The notes beneath the pieces were generated by a model. It was not told the origin of the DNA and did no database searches. It worked only from the letters and a program-made list of their open reading frames with translations. The translations under genes were made by a program, and so were the position numbers. Shown piece after piece: positions 20,879 through 31,839 of a stretch of 64,000 bases of DNA. The DNA lies in NCBI RefSeq assembly GCF_903903185.1, contig NZ_CAIUXT010000120.1, positions 19,021 through 83,020 on the forward strand, written 5' to 3'. This DNA comes from an uncultured Rhodoblastus sp. (GTDB lineage: Bacteria > Pseudomonadota > Alphaproteobacteria > Rhizobiales > Beijerinckiaceae). Each line of letters begins with the position of its first letter. Position 1 is the stretch's first letter.

Positions 20879-21955
20879 ATGACAGGCAGGGACGCCAAGA
20901 GGGTTAAGGAACTGCTCGACACCGATCATCTGGCCGAGGCGCTGGAAAGTGACCGGTTCAAGCAGTTCCTCGACCACGTGCCGGTGGCCATCGCCGTTTC
21001 GGAACTCCATCCTTCCGAAACCGTCACCTATGCCAACCTGGAATTCGAAAGGCTGACGGGTAAATCTGTCGCAGAAATTGAAGGCAAGAGCTGGCGAACC
21101 CTGCCCGGGGTCGCCGCCGCCGACGACGACAACCGAAAATTGAGCGATGCGGTAAGAGACGATGAGGAATATATCGGCGAATTCATCATCGAGCATGATG
21201 CCGGATCGGTGAATGTGGACGCCTGGTCCAATACAATCGAAGACGAGACCGGGAAGCCGATATTCCGTCTTGTCGCACTTGCAAGCGTGTCGCGCGCCGC
21301 CGTCGGCGAGCCGCAGGCGAAGGCGAAGGCGTTGCCGGGAAACGATGTTCTTCTTCGCGAACTGCAACACCGCGTCAAAAACAATCTCCAGTTGATCACG
21401 GCCTTGATCCGGATGGAGGCGCGCAAGGCGCCCGACGACGCGATTGTCCAAAGCTTCGACAGGCTTGCCGGCAGGATTCACGCGCTGGCCGTTTTGTACG
21501 ACGCCCTTTCGCAAGAAAATGCCAATGACACCGTCGACCTTGGGGCCTATCTCGGACAGATAGCGACGTCGGTCATCCAGGCCCACGCCACCGAAGGCAT
21601 TCGTCTCGACATCAAACTCGATACGTGGCCCGCATCGGTAAACGTGGCCATGCCGGCTGGACTTGTCGTGAATGAATTGCTGACCAACGCGCTGAAGCAC
21701 GCCTTCGTCGGGCGCGATGGAGGCGCCATCAAACTTCACAGCCTGATCGACGACCGCGGTTGCCAAATTGTTGTTGCCGACGATGGCGTCGGTCTGCCTG
21801 AAGGCGTGGTCTGGCCGAAGCCCGGAAAACTCGGCGCGATCATCGTCCAGTCCTTGAGGCAAAACGCATCGGCGAAAGTGGCCGTGACGTCATCGCCGGG
21901 GAAAGGCATGAGCGTGACGATATCTTTCACGAAAGCCTCCGGATCATTGAAATAG
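20879..21955 (+). CDS. PAS-domain sensor histidine kinase (HisKA_2/HWE-like)
   Basis: PAS segment; LLRELQHRVKNNLQLITALIRMEAR phosphoacceptor; HATPase PAGLVVNELLTNALKHAF...VADDGVGLP. Confidence 0.92.
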   Translation: MTGRDAKRVKELLDTDHLAEALESDRFKQFLDHVPVAIAVSELHPSETVTYANLEFERLTGKSVAEIEGKSWRTLPGVAAADDDNRKLSDAVRDDEEYIGEFIIEHDAGSVNVDAWSNTIEDETGKPIFRLVALASVSRAAVGEPQAKAKALPGNDVLLRELQHRVKNNLQLITALIRMEARKAPDDAIVQSFDRLAGRIHALAVLYDALSQENANDTVDLGAYLGQIATSVIQAHATEGIRLDIKLDTWPASVNVAMPAGLVVNELLTNALKHAFVGRDGGAIKLHSLIDDRGCQIVVADDGVGLPEGVVWPKPGKLGAIIVQSLRQNASAKVAVTSSPGKGMSVTISFTKASGSLK

Positions 21956-22036
21956 CCTTCGCGAAGCGTTGGACCTCCTGGCGCCAGTTTGCGATTGCAG
22001 TCTGCGGTCGGCGCCCAACGCCCGGTTTTCATCCTC

Positions 22037-23110
22037 TCAAATCCAGTCCGCGACCCCCGTCCCCACCGCCTCCTCGATCTGGCTCATGCCCCGCGCGCGC
22101 AGATGCGCGGCCAGTCCGGCCTTGATGCGTTCGATCAGGCCCATGCCCTCGTAAACCAGCGCCGAATAGAGCTGGATCAGCGTCGCGCCCGCCTCGATCT
22201 TGGCCCAGGCGGCTTCCGGGCTGTCGACGCCGCCGACGCCGATCAGCGGGAATTGCTTTTCGACCCGTAAAAAGGTCTGCGCCAGCATGTGCGTCGAGAG
22301 CGCGAACAAGGGCGCGCCCGAAAGGCCGCCGATCTCGCTTTGCGCATCGTCGCGCATTGTATCGGGACGCGACGAGGTGGTGTTGGAGACGATCACGCCG
22401 TCGATGTTTTTCGCGCGGGCGACCCGCACCACGCCGTCGAGTTCCTTGAGCGTCAGGTCGGGGGCGATTTTGAGCAGCACCGGACGGCGCGGCAGGGTCT
22501 CCGCCGCCTCGTCGCGCGCCTCCAGCACACGGGCGAGCAGGTCGTCGAGCGCGCCGGCCTGTTGCAGATTGCGCAGGCCGGGCGTGTTGGGCGAGGAGAC
22601 ATTTATCGTGAAATAGCTGGCCAGATCGGCGAAAGCCCAGATGCCGGCGACATAATCGGCGGCTCGGTCGGTCGCCTCCTTGTTGGCGCCTATATTGACC
22701 CCGACCACCCCGCCTTTGGCGCTGCGCGCCAGCAGCCTATCGCGCGCCGCCGCGTGGCCCTGGTTGTTAAAGCCGAAACGGTTGATGACGCCGCGATCCT
22801 CATGCAGCCGGAACAGCCGCGGTTTTGCATTGCCAACTTGAGGGAGCGGCGTCAGCGTGCCGACCTCGGCAAAGCCGAAACCGAGTTGCAGCAAAGCGTC
22901 GGGAACGCGGGCGTCCTTGTCGAAACCGGCGGCCATGCCGACCGGATTGACAAAATCCAGTCCGAAAACATTTTGCGCGAGAATGTCGTCATCGACCGGC
23001 GCCGGCGGCAGCGGAAAATAGCGCAAGGCGAAAACCGTCAGATTATGCGCGCGCTCGGCCTGGACCGCATGAAGCATCGGCAAGGCGACGGAATCGAAAA
23101 AACCCATCAT
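22037..23110 (-). CDS. pyrD: quinone-dependent dihydroorotate dehydrogenase
   Basis: NPVGMAAGFDKDARVPDALLQLGFGFAEVGTLTPLPQVGNAKPRLFRL; NVSSPNTPGLRNLQ; IGVGGVDSPEAAWAKIEAGATLIQLYSALVYEG. Confidence 0.97.
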   Translation of the reverse strand: MMGFFDSVALPMLHAVQAERAHNLTVFALRYFPLPPAPVDDDILAQNVFGLDFVNPVGMAAGFDKDARVPDALLQLGFGFAEVGTLTPLPQVGNAKPRLFRLHEDRGVINRFGFNNQGHAAARDRLLARSAKGGVVGVNIGANKEATDRAADYVAGIWAFADLASYFTINVSSPNTPGLRNLQQAGALDDLLARVLEARDEAAETLPRRPVLLKIAPDLTLKELDGVVRVARAKNIDGVIVSNTTSSRPDTMRDDAQSEIGGLSGAPLFALSTHMLAQTFLRVEKQFPLIGVGGVDSPEAAWAKIEAGATLIQLYSALVYEGMGLIERIKAGLAAHLRARGMSQIEEAVGTGVADWI

Positions 23111-23451
23111 GTGAAAATTCCGGAAAAATCGGGCGCGCCGTCGGCGCGAAGCGGCAGGGGAATTTTTGTCACCGCCAGCGCGGTCGGCAGCGGGCCGTAA
23201 AGATGCGGGAAGGGGGCGCCGCCGCGCGAAATCTCATAGACCAGTTTTTCGCCCAAAATTTCCTCCTCGACGCCGACCAGCAGCAGGCCGGGGCGGCCAA
23301 AAAAATACTTCGCCGCCGTCTCCTCGACTTGCGCGCGCGTCGAGAAATGGATGAAGCCGTCGGCGAGATCGACGCCTGAACCGGCAAAAACGCCTTCGAC
23401 GAGCGCCGCCTCCCATTCCTGCGCCGTCAAGATTTTATAGATCAGAGCCAA
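23107..23451 (-). CDS. DUF952 domain-containing protein
   Basis: IYKILTAQEWEAALVEGVFAGSGVDLADGFIHFSTRAQVEETAAKYF...PFPHLYGPLP; ATGA overlap with pyrD. Confidence 0.9.
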   Translation of the reverse strand: MALIYKILTAQEWEAALVEGVFAGSGVDLADGFIHFSTRAQVEETAAKYFFGRPGLLLVGVEEEILGEKLVYEISRGGAPFPHLYGPLPTALAVTKIPLPLRADGAPDFSGIFT

Positions 23452-23656
23452 GCCGCATCCCCCGCGTCAACCCCGGATTTACGCATTTTTCTCGCCACGG
23501 CGCCAGACGCGAGCGTGGCCGCGATGCGGGAATCGCGGCAAATTGCCGGCCATTGGCCTGGAAATGCTGGTTTTGTCGCTGCGCAGAAGCTAAAACCTTC
23601 GGCTCTCACCCTTTGAAATGGAGGCGGCGGAGCTTTTTCGCCGAAAACCAGCCGGA

Positions 23657-25348
23657 ATGACGCAAAACCTGCCCGACCTCGCCGCATTCGCCCGCCAATC
23701 GACCGCCTGGCCGTTCGAGGAAGCGAAGAAACTTGTGGCGAGGATCGAGCGCACCGGCCAGAAACAGGTGCTGTTCGAGACCGGCTATGGTCCTTCGGGC
23801 CTGCCGCATATCGGCACGTTCGGCGAAGTCGCGCGCACCACCATGGTGCGCCACGCCTTCCGCACCCTGACCGGCGACGCCATCCCGACGCGGCTGCTGG
23901 CCTTTTCCGACGATCTCGACGGATTGCGGAAAGTGCCCGAAAATATTCCCAACAAGGATCTGGTCGCGGCGCATCTGGGCAAGCCCTTGACCCAGGTTCC
24001 CGATCCATTTGGCGAATATTCGAGCTTTGGCGCACATAACAACGCGCGGTTGCGCGCCTTTCTCGACGCCTTCGGCTTCGATTACGAATTCGCGTCGGCG
24101 ACCGCATATTATCAATCCGGCCGGTTCGACGCGACCTTGCTGAAAGTGTTGGCGCGGTATGAAAAAGTGCAAAAAATCATGCTGCCTTCGCTGCGCGCCG
24201 AGCGCGCGGCCTCCTATGCGCCCTTCCTGCCGATTCATCCGCGCACCGGCGTCGTCATGCAGGTTCCGCTCGACGAGATCGATGTGGCGCGGGGGCTGTT
24301 GGTCTGGCGCGACCCCGATACGGGCGAAAAATTCGAGACGCCGGTGACCGGCGGCCAGTGCAAGCTGCAATGGAAGCCCGACTGGGCGATGCGCTGGTGC
24401 GCGCTTGGCGTCGATTACGAAATGGCCGGCAAGGACCTGATCGATTCGGTCAAGCTGTCGGGCGAGATCGCCCGCGCGCTCGACGGCGCGCCGCCGGAAG
24501 GTTTCAACTACGAACTCTTCCTCGACGAGAACGGCCAGAAAATATCGAAATCGCGGGGCAATGGCCTGACCATCGACGAATGGCTGCGCTACGCCAGTCC
24601 CGAAAGCCTGTCGTTCTTCATGTACTGGAAGCCCCGCGAGGCCAAAAAACTCTATTTCGACGTGATTCCGCGCGCCGTGGACGAATATCTGGCCTTTCTC
24701 GACGCCTATCCGCGCCAGGACTGGAAATTGCGGCTCGGCAATCCGGTCTGGCACATTCATGCCGGCGAACCGCCGGCGCCCGAGTTCATCCATCGCGGCG
24801 ACGGCGAGGACGGCGAGGCCGGAAAGACCGCGATTTCCTTCGCCATGCTGCTCAATCTGGCGGCGGTGGCCAATAGCGAAGACCCTGCGGTGCTGTGGGG
24901 CTTCCTGCGCCGCTATGCGCCCGACGCCAGCCCGGAGAAATTCCCGCGCCTCGACGCGATGATCGGTTACGCCGTGGCCTATTTCCGCGATTTCGTGCGG
25001 CCGAAGAAGGTTTTTCGCGCGGCCGACGAAGTGGAGCGGGCGGCGCTGGAAAAGCTTGGCGAGGGGCTCGCCGCCCTGCCGCAAGGCGCCAGCGCCGAAC
25101 AGGCGCAGACCCTGCTTTACGACGTGGCGCGGCCGATCCCGCGCTATCAGAATTTATCCGCCAAGGGCGCGACGCCGGAACGGCCCGGCGTATCGAACGA
25201 CTGGTTCAACATGCTCTATCAGGTGCTGCTCGGCGAAGATCGCGGCCCGCGCTTCGGCTCTTTCATCGCGCTTTATGGCGTCGACAACACCCGGGCGCTG
25301 ATCGCCGACGCCCTGGCGGGCAAATTCCTCAAGGCCGTCGCCCCCTGA
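23657..25348 (+). CDS. lysK: lysine--tRNA ligase, class I
   Basis: HIGH-like [12 protein letters not shown] and KMSKS-like KISKSRGNG motifs; class I LysRS architecture. Confidence 0.94.
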   Translation: MTQNLPDLAAFARQSTAWPFEEAKKLVARIERTGQKQVLFETGYGPSGLPHIGTFGEVARTTMVRHAFRTLTGDAIPTRLLAFSDDLDGLRKVPENIPNKDLVAAHLGKPLTQVPDPFGEYSSFGAHNNARLRAFLDAFGFDYEFASATAYYQSGRFDATLLKVLARYEKVQKIMLPSLRAERAASYAPFLPIHPRTGVVMQVPLDEIDVARGLLVWRDPDTGEKFETPVTGGQCKLQWKPDWAMRWCALGVDYEMAGKDLIDSVKLSGEIARALDGAPPEGFNYELFLDENGQKISKSRGNGLTIDEWLRYASPESLSFFMYWKPREAKKLYFDVIPRAVDEYLAFLDAYPRQDWKLRLGNPVWHIHAGEPPAPEFIHRGDGEDGEAGKTAISFAMLLNLAAVANSEDPAVLWGFLRRYAPDASPEKFPRLDAMIGYAVAYFRDFVRPKKVFRAADEVERAALEKLGEGLAALPQGASAEQAQTLLYDVARPIPRYQNLSAKGATPERPGVSNDWFNMLYQVLLGEDRGPRFGSFIALYGVDNTRALIADALAGKFLKAVAP

Positions 25349-27221
25349 TCGGGTCCGGGATCGGGCGGAACCGTTGGCGCGGCAGGTGGCTGGTCTTGGT
25401 CCATACAAAAGGCTGGCGCGTCCATTCCCAGAGGGCGCGCCAGGCGGCGAAACTGAGCGCCAGCAAATAGACGGGCGCCAGCAGCAGGACCGGCGAGGCG
25501 CTCAAATTCCGCCGCCTCATGCCGATCAAGTTCGGCGTGACGAAAACCAGCGCGCCGAACAGGACGATGCCGAGGCTGAAGCTGTCGAGTATCAGGCGCT
25601 CGGGGTCTTGCGGCGCAAGCAGGTCGCCGAACCACAGGTCGCGGATCAGGCGGACGACATAGAACGGGCCGAACAAGGGGCCGGCGATCAGGCTCGTCAT
25701 CGCGCAAAGCGCGGAAAAGGCCTCGAACAGGCCCATTTTGCGGATATTGCGGCGCGGCGTGCGCAGGAACACCGCCAAAGTCTGCATCCACCCCTTCATC
25801 CAGCGCGTTCGCTGCCCCAGCCAGTCGGAAAAATTTATCGGCGCGTCCTCGTAGGTCGCGGAATCGATGGTTTCGACGCGGTAGCCGAAACGCGCCAGCC
25901 GCAGGCCGATATCGGCGTCCTCGGTGACGTTCCAGGCGTCCCAGCCAGCCACGCGGCGCAACAGGTCGGTGCGGAAATGGTTCGACGTGCCGCCGAGCGG
26001 CATCGGCATGCCGAGCCTGCCGAGGCCCGGATTGACGACATCGAACAGCGCCGCATAGCTTATGGCGAAGAAATAGGCGAAAAAGCCGTCGCCGCCATTA
26101 TCCACCGCGAGGCGGGCCTGAAGGCAGGCGACGCGCGGCCCCGCCGCCGCGTAAGCCTCGGCGGCGACGCGCAATTGATCGGGCTCGGGCCGGTCTTCGG
26201 CGTCGAAAATCGTCAGCAATCGACCGCGCGCCAGCGGCAAGGCGACATTGAGCGCGCGCGGCTTGGTTTTAGGCGCGCCGGGCGGCGCGACCACGATTTC
26301 CATGTTCGGCGCGAGGCCCGCCGCCCGCAGCGCCGCCGACGTTTCAAAATCGTCGGCCTCGAGCACGAGCTTGACGTCGAGTTTTGCCGCCGGATAGTCG
26401 AGCGCCTTGAGCGCGGCGACGAACTGCGCCGCCACACTCGCCTCGCGGTACATCGGCGCGATGATCGTATAGGTCGGCAGCGCGCGCTCGCTCAAGCGAC
26501 GCGGCGGCGGCGGCGCGCGCAGTAAATGCGCGGCTATCGCGCAGGAGCGCACGTAAATGCCGCCGAAAAACAGCAGCGACAGCAACAGCGACGAAACGGC
26601 GAACAGGCGCGGCTCGCTCGCAAACATTCCCGCCAGCACCGCGAGGATCAGCGCGATGGCGAAAAAATTGCTCCGGCGCACTTGCGGCGCGCTGGCGCTG
26701 AGGCGGGCGTCTGCGCGCGGCAGGGCGAAGCTCGCGTCCTCCGACAGGGCGCGGCGGCCCTTGGCTCGCACCAGCGCGGAAAAGAATTTCGGCGCGCAGA
26801 CGGCGATGCGGCCCCACGCCCCAGGCGTGTCGGCGAGGCGCAAAAGATTGACGACCTGTTTGCCGCGCGGCGCCATCAGCCAGTCGAATTTTTCTGCGTT
26901 TGGGTCGGCGCGCGCGACGCTGGCGCGCAGCGCCGCGCGGTAATCGAAGCCGGGCGCCAGCACCATCGCGCGTTCGATGAAAGGGCAGTTCAGCCTTGAC
27001 GCCAGCGCCCGGTAATAGGCGCTCTCTTCGATCAGTCCCTCGGCGATCAGCGCTTCCTCCGCGCCGACGCCCTGTTCCCGGGCGCATAGCGCCGCCCATT
27101 GCAGGGCTTTTCGCGGGACATCCGCCTCGCTCAGAAACGCCACTTCCGGCGGCAGCAATTCTCCCGGCCACTCGGCCGCTTCGCAATTCTCGGCGATTCT
27201 ATATAAAGAAACGGAACGCAT
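25329..27221 (-). CDS. family 2 glycosyltransferase, cellulose-synthase-like, with N-terminal GspE/MshEN-like domain
   Basis: N-terminal [28 protein letters not shown]2 core [27 protein letters not shown]...[11 protein letters not shown]...[16 protein letters not shown]...[12 protein letters not shown]-terminal TMs. Confidence 0.9.
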   Translation of the reverse strand: MRSVSLYRIAENCEAAEWPGELLPPEVAFLSEADVPRKALQWAALCAREQGVGAEEALIAEGLIEESAYYRALASRLNCPFIERAMVLAPGFDYRAALRASVARADPNAEKFDWLMAPRGKQVVNLLRLADTPGAWGRIAVCAPKFFSALVRAKGRRALSEDASFALPRADARLSASAPQVRRSNFFAIALILAVLAGMFASEPRLFAVSSLLLSLLFFGGIYVRSCAIAAHLLRAPPPPRRLSERALPTYTIIAPMYREASVAAQFVAALKALDYPAAKLDVKLVLEADDFETSAALRAAGLAPNMEIVVAPPGAPKTKPRALNVALPLARGRLLTIFDAEDRPEPDQLRVAAEAYAAAGPRVACLQARLAVDNGGDGFFAYFFAISYAALFDVVNPGLGRLGMPMPLGGTSNHFRTDLLRRVAGWDAWNVTEDADIGLRLARFGYRVETIDSATYEDAPINFSDWLGQRTRWMKGWMQTLAVFLRTPRRNIRKMGLFEAFSALCAMTSLIAGPLFGPFYVVRLIRDLWFGDLLAPQDPERLILDSFSLGIVLFGALVFVTPNLIGMRRRNLSASPVLLLAPVYLLALSFAAWRALWEWTRQPFVWTKTSHLPRQRFRPIPDPIRGRRP

Positions 27222-27241
27222 GAGCGAGACGGAATCGAAGG

Positions 27242-28150
27242 GTGAAAAAGGCAATGCGCGGCTACTATAACCGCCAAATACCGGCTTGGGCCAAGGCGAG
27301 TCTGCTTATCCTGATGTTTTTTTGGGTTCTGCAATCCAGCGGTTGCATAGCGGCCGAAAAAGACCCGGAAAACCAGGCAACGCCAAATCTATTCATTCCG
27401 AGTTTGTTCGATCCGAACAACCGTGCGGTTGCGCCTGATCCGGCGACGCTCAGGCCGATCCGCTTTCTCACCGCCGACGATTATCCGCCGTTCGAATTTC
27501 TGGGCGCCGACGGCGCGCTCGCCGGCTATAATATCGATCTGGCGCGGGCGCTTTGCGAGGAGTTGAAAATCTCCTGCACCATCCAGCCGCGCCGCTGGGA
27601 CAATCTCATCGACGCGCTGGAGGCGAAGGAGGGCGACGCCATCGTCGCCTCGCTCAAGGAAACGGCGGCGACACGCGACCGGGCGCGTTTCACCGCGCCC
27701 TATTACCTGACCCCGGCGCGTTTCGTCGCCGTTGCGGGTACGAAAAGTTTCGACGCGCGGCCGGAGGGTTTGCGCGGCGCGACCATCGGGGTTTTGGGCG
27801 GCAGCGCCCAAGAAGCCTTTTTGCGTGCGTTTTTTCCCGGCGTGACGCTCGTGCCTTTTCCCGACCGGGAGCAATTGATGGCGGCTCTGCTCGCCGGGCA
27901 ATTCGAACTCGCCTTCGACGATGCGATCGGTCTGGCGATCTGGATCAACGCGCAACGCAACCCCGGCTGCTGCGCTTTTCAGGGCGGGCCTTATCTGGAG
28001 CCGAGGTTCTTCGGCGAGGGCGTCGGCATCGGGGTGCGGCGCGACGACGACGCGCTCAGGCTGGCGCTGAACTGGGCGCTGCAAAGGCTCGACGAACGCG
28101 GCGTGATGACCGAGCTTTATCTGAAATATTTTCCGGTCGGAATTTATTGA
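27242..28150 (+). CDS. amino-acid type ABC transporter substrate-binding protein (SBP_bac_3)
   Basis: IRFLTADDYPPFEFLGADGALAGYNIDLARALCEELKISCTIQPRRWDNLIDALEAKEGDAIVASL. Confidence 0.9.
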   Translation: MKKAMRGYYNRQIPAWAKASLLILMFFWVLQSSGCIAAEKDPENQATPNLFIPSLFDPNNRAVAPDPATLRPIRFLTADDYPPFEFLGADGALAGYNIDLARALCEELKISCTIQPRRWDNLIDALEAKEGDAIVASLKETAATRDRARFTAPYYLTPARFVAVAGTKSFDARPEGLRGATIGVLGGSAQEAFLRAFFPGVTLVPFPDREQLMAALLAGQFELAFDDAIGLAIWINAQRNPGCCAFQGGPYLEPRFFGEGVGIGVRRDDDALRLALNWALQRLDERGVMTELYLKYFPVGIY

Positions 28151-28338
28151 AGGCGGCTGGGCGTTTTTCGGGGACGCCACGGCTTTACGCTGTTTTTTCA
28201 CGCGGATAACCGTCAAGACGCGATTGTGCCGGTCGGCGGAGCGTGCATGATGCCGCTCCGACCGCCTTGGTCCACCTCAAAAAGCCGACGGCGGCAAACG
28301 GAAATTTTCGGCACTCATTCGCTAACAGGGAGGAAGCG

Positions 28339-29973
28339 ATGCGTTTGTTGAGATCGTTCACATTTTTGGGGGCGGCAATGCTGCTGGCGGCGGCCGCGCC
28401 GGCGCCGGCTTCCGCGGCCGAGGAGAAAAAGCCCAATATCCTCGTCATCATGGGCGACGATATCGGCATGTGGAACATCGGCGCCTATCATCGCGGCATG
28501 ATGGCGGGACGCACGCCCAATCTGGACCAGATCGCCAAAGAGGGCATGCTGTTCACCGATTACTACGCCGAGGCCAGCTGCACGGCGGGCCGCGCCAATT
28601 TCATCACCGGGCAATTGCCGATCCGCACCGGCATGACCACGGTCGGCCAGGCCGGCGCCAAGATCGGGATTCCCGCCGAGGCGGTGACCACCGCCACGGT
28701 GCTGAAGTCGCTGGGTTACGCCACCGGCCAGTTCGGCAAGAACCATCTGGGCGATCTGAACGAATTCCTGCCGACCGTGCATGGCTTCGACGAATTCTTC
28801 GGCTACCTCTATCACCTCGACGCCATGGAAGACCCGGCGCATCCCAATTATCCGCAGGAACTGCTCAACGTCGTCGGCCCGCGCAACATGATCCACAGCT
28901 GGGCGACCGATGTCGACGACCCGACGGAGCAGCCGCGCTGGGGCAAAATCGGCAAGCAGAGGATCGAGGACGCCGGGCCGCTGTTCCCGAAGCGCATGGA
29001 AACGGTGGACGACGAGATTCGCGATCTCGCCCTCGAATTCATCGAGAAGGCGAAAAAGGCCAAAAAACCGTTTTTCGTCTGGCTCAACCCGACGCGCATG
29101 CACATCGTGACCCATCTCTCTCCCAAATATGAGGCGATGCGCAATTCGGTGAACGGCTGGTCAGAAGAAGAAGCCGGCATGGCGCAACTCGACGACGACG
29201 TCGGACTGGTGATGAAGAAGATCAAGGATCTCGGCGAGGACGACAACACCATCGTCGTCTTCACCACCGACAATGGCACGGAAGTCTTCACTTGGCCCGA
29301 TGGCGGCCAGACGCCTTTTGCGCAGTCCAAGGGCACCGTGCTCGAAGGCGGTTTCCGCGTCCCGGCGCTGGTGCGCTGGCCCGGCCATGTGCCGGCGGGT
29401 TCGGTTCAAAACGGCATATTCTCCGGTCTCGACTGGCTGCCGACTTTTTCCGCCATCGCCGGCAATCCGGACATCACCGAGGAATTGCTGAAGGGCAAGA
29501 CCCTCGGCGGGCGCACCTACAAGAACCATCTCGACGGCTATAACCAGCTCGCCGCCCTTACCGGCAAGGGGCCGTCGGCGCGCCACGAGATCTTCTATCT
29601 CGGCGAAAGCACGGTCGGCGCGGTGCGCATCGACGACTACAAATACCGCTTCATCGACCAGCCCGCCGGCTGGCTCGGCGAAAAGACCCGGCCGGACGTG
29701 CCCTATATCACCAACCTGCGCCTCGATCCGTTCGAGCGCACCGGCTGGCCAAACAACGGCACCAAGGAAGGCGGACAGCAATATTTCGACTGGTTCAAGT
29801 TCCAGTTCTGGCGCTTCGTCTTCGTCCAGCAGCTGATCGGCAAGGAACTCCAGACCTTTATCGAATTCCCGCCGATGCAGCGCGGCGCGAGTTTCAATCT
29901 CGAAGCCGTCAAGGCGGAAATGCAGAGGAAGATGGAGGCGGCGGAAGCGGCGGCCAAGGGTGCGGGCAACTGA
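28339..29973 (+). CDS. arylsulfatase
   Basis: Signal peptide; KKPNILVIMGDDIG; FGly motif CTAGR in EASCTAGRANFITGQLPIRTGM; TTDNGTEV. Confidence 0.93.
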   Translation: MRLLRSFTFLGAAMLLAAAAPAPASAAEEKKPNILVIMGDDIGMWNIGAYHRGMMAGRTPNLDQIAKEGMLFTDYYAEASCTAGRANFITGQLPIRTGMTTVGQAGAKIGIPAEAVTTATVLKSLGYATGQFGKNHLGDLNEFLPTVHGFDEFFGYLYHLDAMEDPAHPNYPQELLNVVGPRNMIHSWATDVDDPTEQPRWGKIGKQRIEDAGPLFPKRMETVDDEIRDLALEFIEKAKKAKKPFFVWLNPTRMHIVTHLSPKYEAMRNSVNGWSEEEAGMAQLDDDVGLVMKKIKDLGEDDNTIVVFTTDNGTEVFTWPDGGQTPFAQSKGTVLEGGFRVPALVRWPGHVPAGSVQNGIFSGLDWLPTFSAIAGNPDITEELLKGKTLGGRTYKNHLDGYNQLAALTGKGPSARHEIFYLGESTVGAVRIDDYKYRFIDQPAGWLGEKTRPDVPYITNLRLDPFERTGWPNNGTKEGGQQYFDWFKFQFWRFVFVQQLIGKELQTFIEFPPMQRGASFNLEAVKAEMQRKMEAAEAAAKGAGN

Positions 29974-29990
29974 CAAGGCGCTTTTCGGAG

Positions 29991-30018
29991 GGGCGGCTCG
30001 CGAGAGCCGCCCTTTTTT
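29991..30018 (+). terminator. Rho-independent terminator
   Basis: gggcggctcgcgagagccgcccttttttg immediately after the arylsulfatase. Confidence 0.85.
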
Positions 30019-30266
30019 GTTTGATCGAGGGATTTTGTGTACGCGGTCCCTTGTCGGCGGGAATTCCTATTTGGAACCTTTTAATCCGACTGAATCGGAT
30101 CGGGGCTGCAGTTCATTGTTTCTAAAATTCTTATTGACGCCAAACATTATCCGCGTCGCTTACAGCCGCTTGGCCGTCGGAGACGAGCCGCCAAATTGTC
30201 ATCGTTATGTCACTTAAGGTCAGCAGAGATTAACGATCGGTAATCTTTAACCCGGAGACTCGAATC

Positions 30267-31727
30267 GTGCGCACCTCTGCTCTCAAGGCCCTTTTGCTCC
30301 TGTCCGCAATTTCCGCCGCGCCGGCTCAGGCGGGCGTAAGCCTGCTGGCCATCGGCACATTGCCCGGAACGACCGATCTGTCGGGTCTGACGGGCGCCCT
30401 CGAAAGCGGAGTGCCGGGCAATGTTCTCGGCGGCCTGGGATCCGGCCTCGCTTATGCAGGCGGCAATACGTTCCTTGCCCTGCCCGATCGCGGCCCCAAC
30501 GCCCTGTCCTATAATTCAGCCCTCGACAACACCACCTCCTACATCAGCCGCTTCCAGACAGTGACCATGAACCTGACGGCCAATCCGGGCGGCGCGCTTC
30601 CCTTCAACCTGACGGCGGTCCTGAACCGCACGACCCTGCTGTCGAGCCCGACCGCGCTGAATTATGGCACGGGGACCGGCCTCGGCGTCGGTTCGGGCGT
30701 TCCGTCGCAGAACTCTGCCGGGAGGAATTATTTCAGCGGCCGTTCGGATAATTTCGGCCCCGGCAAATCCGACGCCGCCACCGACGCGCGCCTGGACCCC
30801 GAATCGATCCGCGTCTCCAACGACGGCCGGTCGGTGTTCATTTCCGACGAATACGGTCCCTATGTCCGCCAGTTCAACCGCTCGACGGGCGAGTTGATCA
30901 AGACCTTCACCCTGCCGGCCAATCTCTACGTCGCGGTCAAGGCGCCGCAGGGCGCGGTGGAGACCGCCAGCAACACCATTGGCCGCACCGACAACAAGGG
31001 CATGGAGGGCCTCGCCCTTACGCCGGACGGCAAGACGCTGGTCGGCATCGTGCAGGCGCCGCTGATCCAGGACGTCGCCATCAGCGCCAGCAAGAAGACG
31101 GTCCGCATCGTCACCATCGACATCGCGAGCGGAACCACGAAGGAATTCGCCTATAACCTCACTACCGGTACGGGCGTGAGCGAGATCGTCGCGCTCAACG
31201 ACCACCAGTTCCTGGTCGATGAGCGGGATGGCAAGGGTCGCGGCGACGGCAGCGTGGCCGTGGTCAAGCAGCTGTTCGTCATCGACACCGCCAACGCCAC
31301 CGAGGTGTCCAGCCTCTCCGGAAGCGCCCTGAAGAATGCCGCAATCGGCAAGCAGGGCCCTTTCCTCGACATCGTCGCGGCGCTCGTCGGGGCGGGCATC
31401 CCCGGGCAGGAAATACCCGCCAAGATCGAAGGTCTGGCTTTTGGACAGGATGTTGTGGTCAACGGCCAGATCGAGCACACGCTCTATGTCGCCAATGACA
31501 ATGATTTCCTGTCTCAGGTCAGCTATAACGGCCAGACCCTCGACAATCCGAACCAGTTTTTCGTCTTCGGCTTCACCGACGCGGACCTGACGCCATTTGG
31601 CGTTACCTTTGTGGCCCAACAGGTAGCGGCGGTGCCGGAGCCCGCCACCTGGGCGACCATGTTCCTCGGCTTCATCGGGCTCGGTTTCGTCGCGAACCGC
31701 CGCAACAAGGCCTTGCGCGAGGCGTAA
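30267..31727 (+). CDS. esterase-like activity of phytase family protein with PEP-CTERM anchor
   Basis: RLDPESIRVSNDGRSVFISDEYGPYVRQFNRSTGELIKTF; NKGMEGLALTPDGKTLVGI; C-terminal VPEPATWATMFLGFIGLGFVANRRNKA. Confidence 0.9.
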   Translation: MRTSALKALLLLSAISAAPAQAGVSLLAIGTLPGTTDLSGLTGALESGVPGNVLGGLGSGLAYAGGNTFLALPDRGPNALSYNSALDNTTSYISRFQTVTMNLTANPGGALPFNLTAVLNRTTLLSSPTALNYGTGTGLGVGSGVPSQNSAGRNYFSGRSDNFGPGKSDAATDARLDPESIRVSNDGRSVFISDEYGPYVRQFNRSTGELIKTFTLPANLYVAVKAPQGAVETASNTIGRTDNKGMEGLALTPDGKTLVGIVQAPLIQDVAISASKKTVRIVTIDIASGTTKEFAYNLTTGTGVSEIVALNDHQFLVDERDGKGRGDGSVAVVKQLFVIDTANATEVSSLSGSALKNAAIGKQGPFLDIVAALVGAGIPGQEIPAKIEGLAFGQDVVVNGQIEHTLYVANDNDFLSQVSYNGQTLDNPNQFFVFGFTDADLTPFGVTFVAQQVAAVPEPATWATMFLGFIGLGFVANRRNKALREA

Positions 31728-31839
31728 TATTCGGGCCAATGCCGGGCTTGGCCGCTCCGGCAAGGGCGCCCGGGCGAACCGGAATCCGTTTCACGCGCGG
31801 GCCTGTCCGCGCGTGAAAGCAAATCGATGCGGGGTTGAA

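Noticed and set aside
23606-25084. 492-aa minus-strand ORF
   Set aside because: Antisense to class I lysyl-tRNA synthetase.
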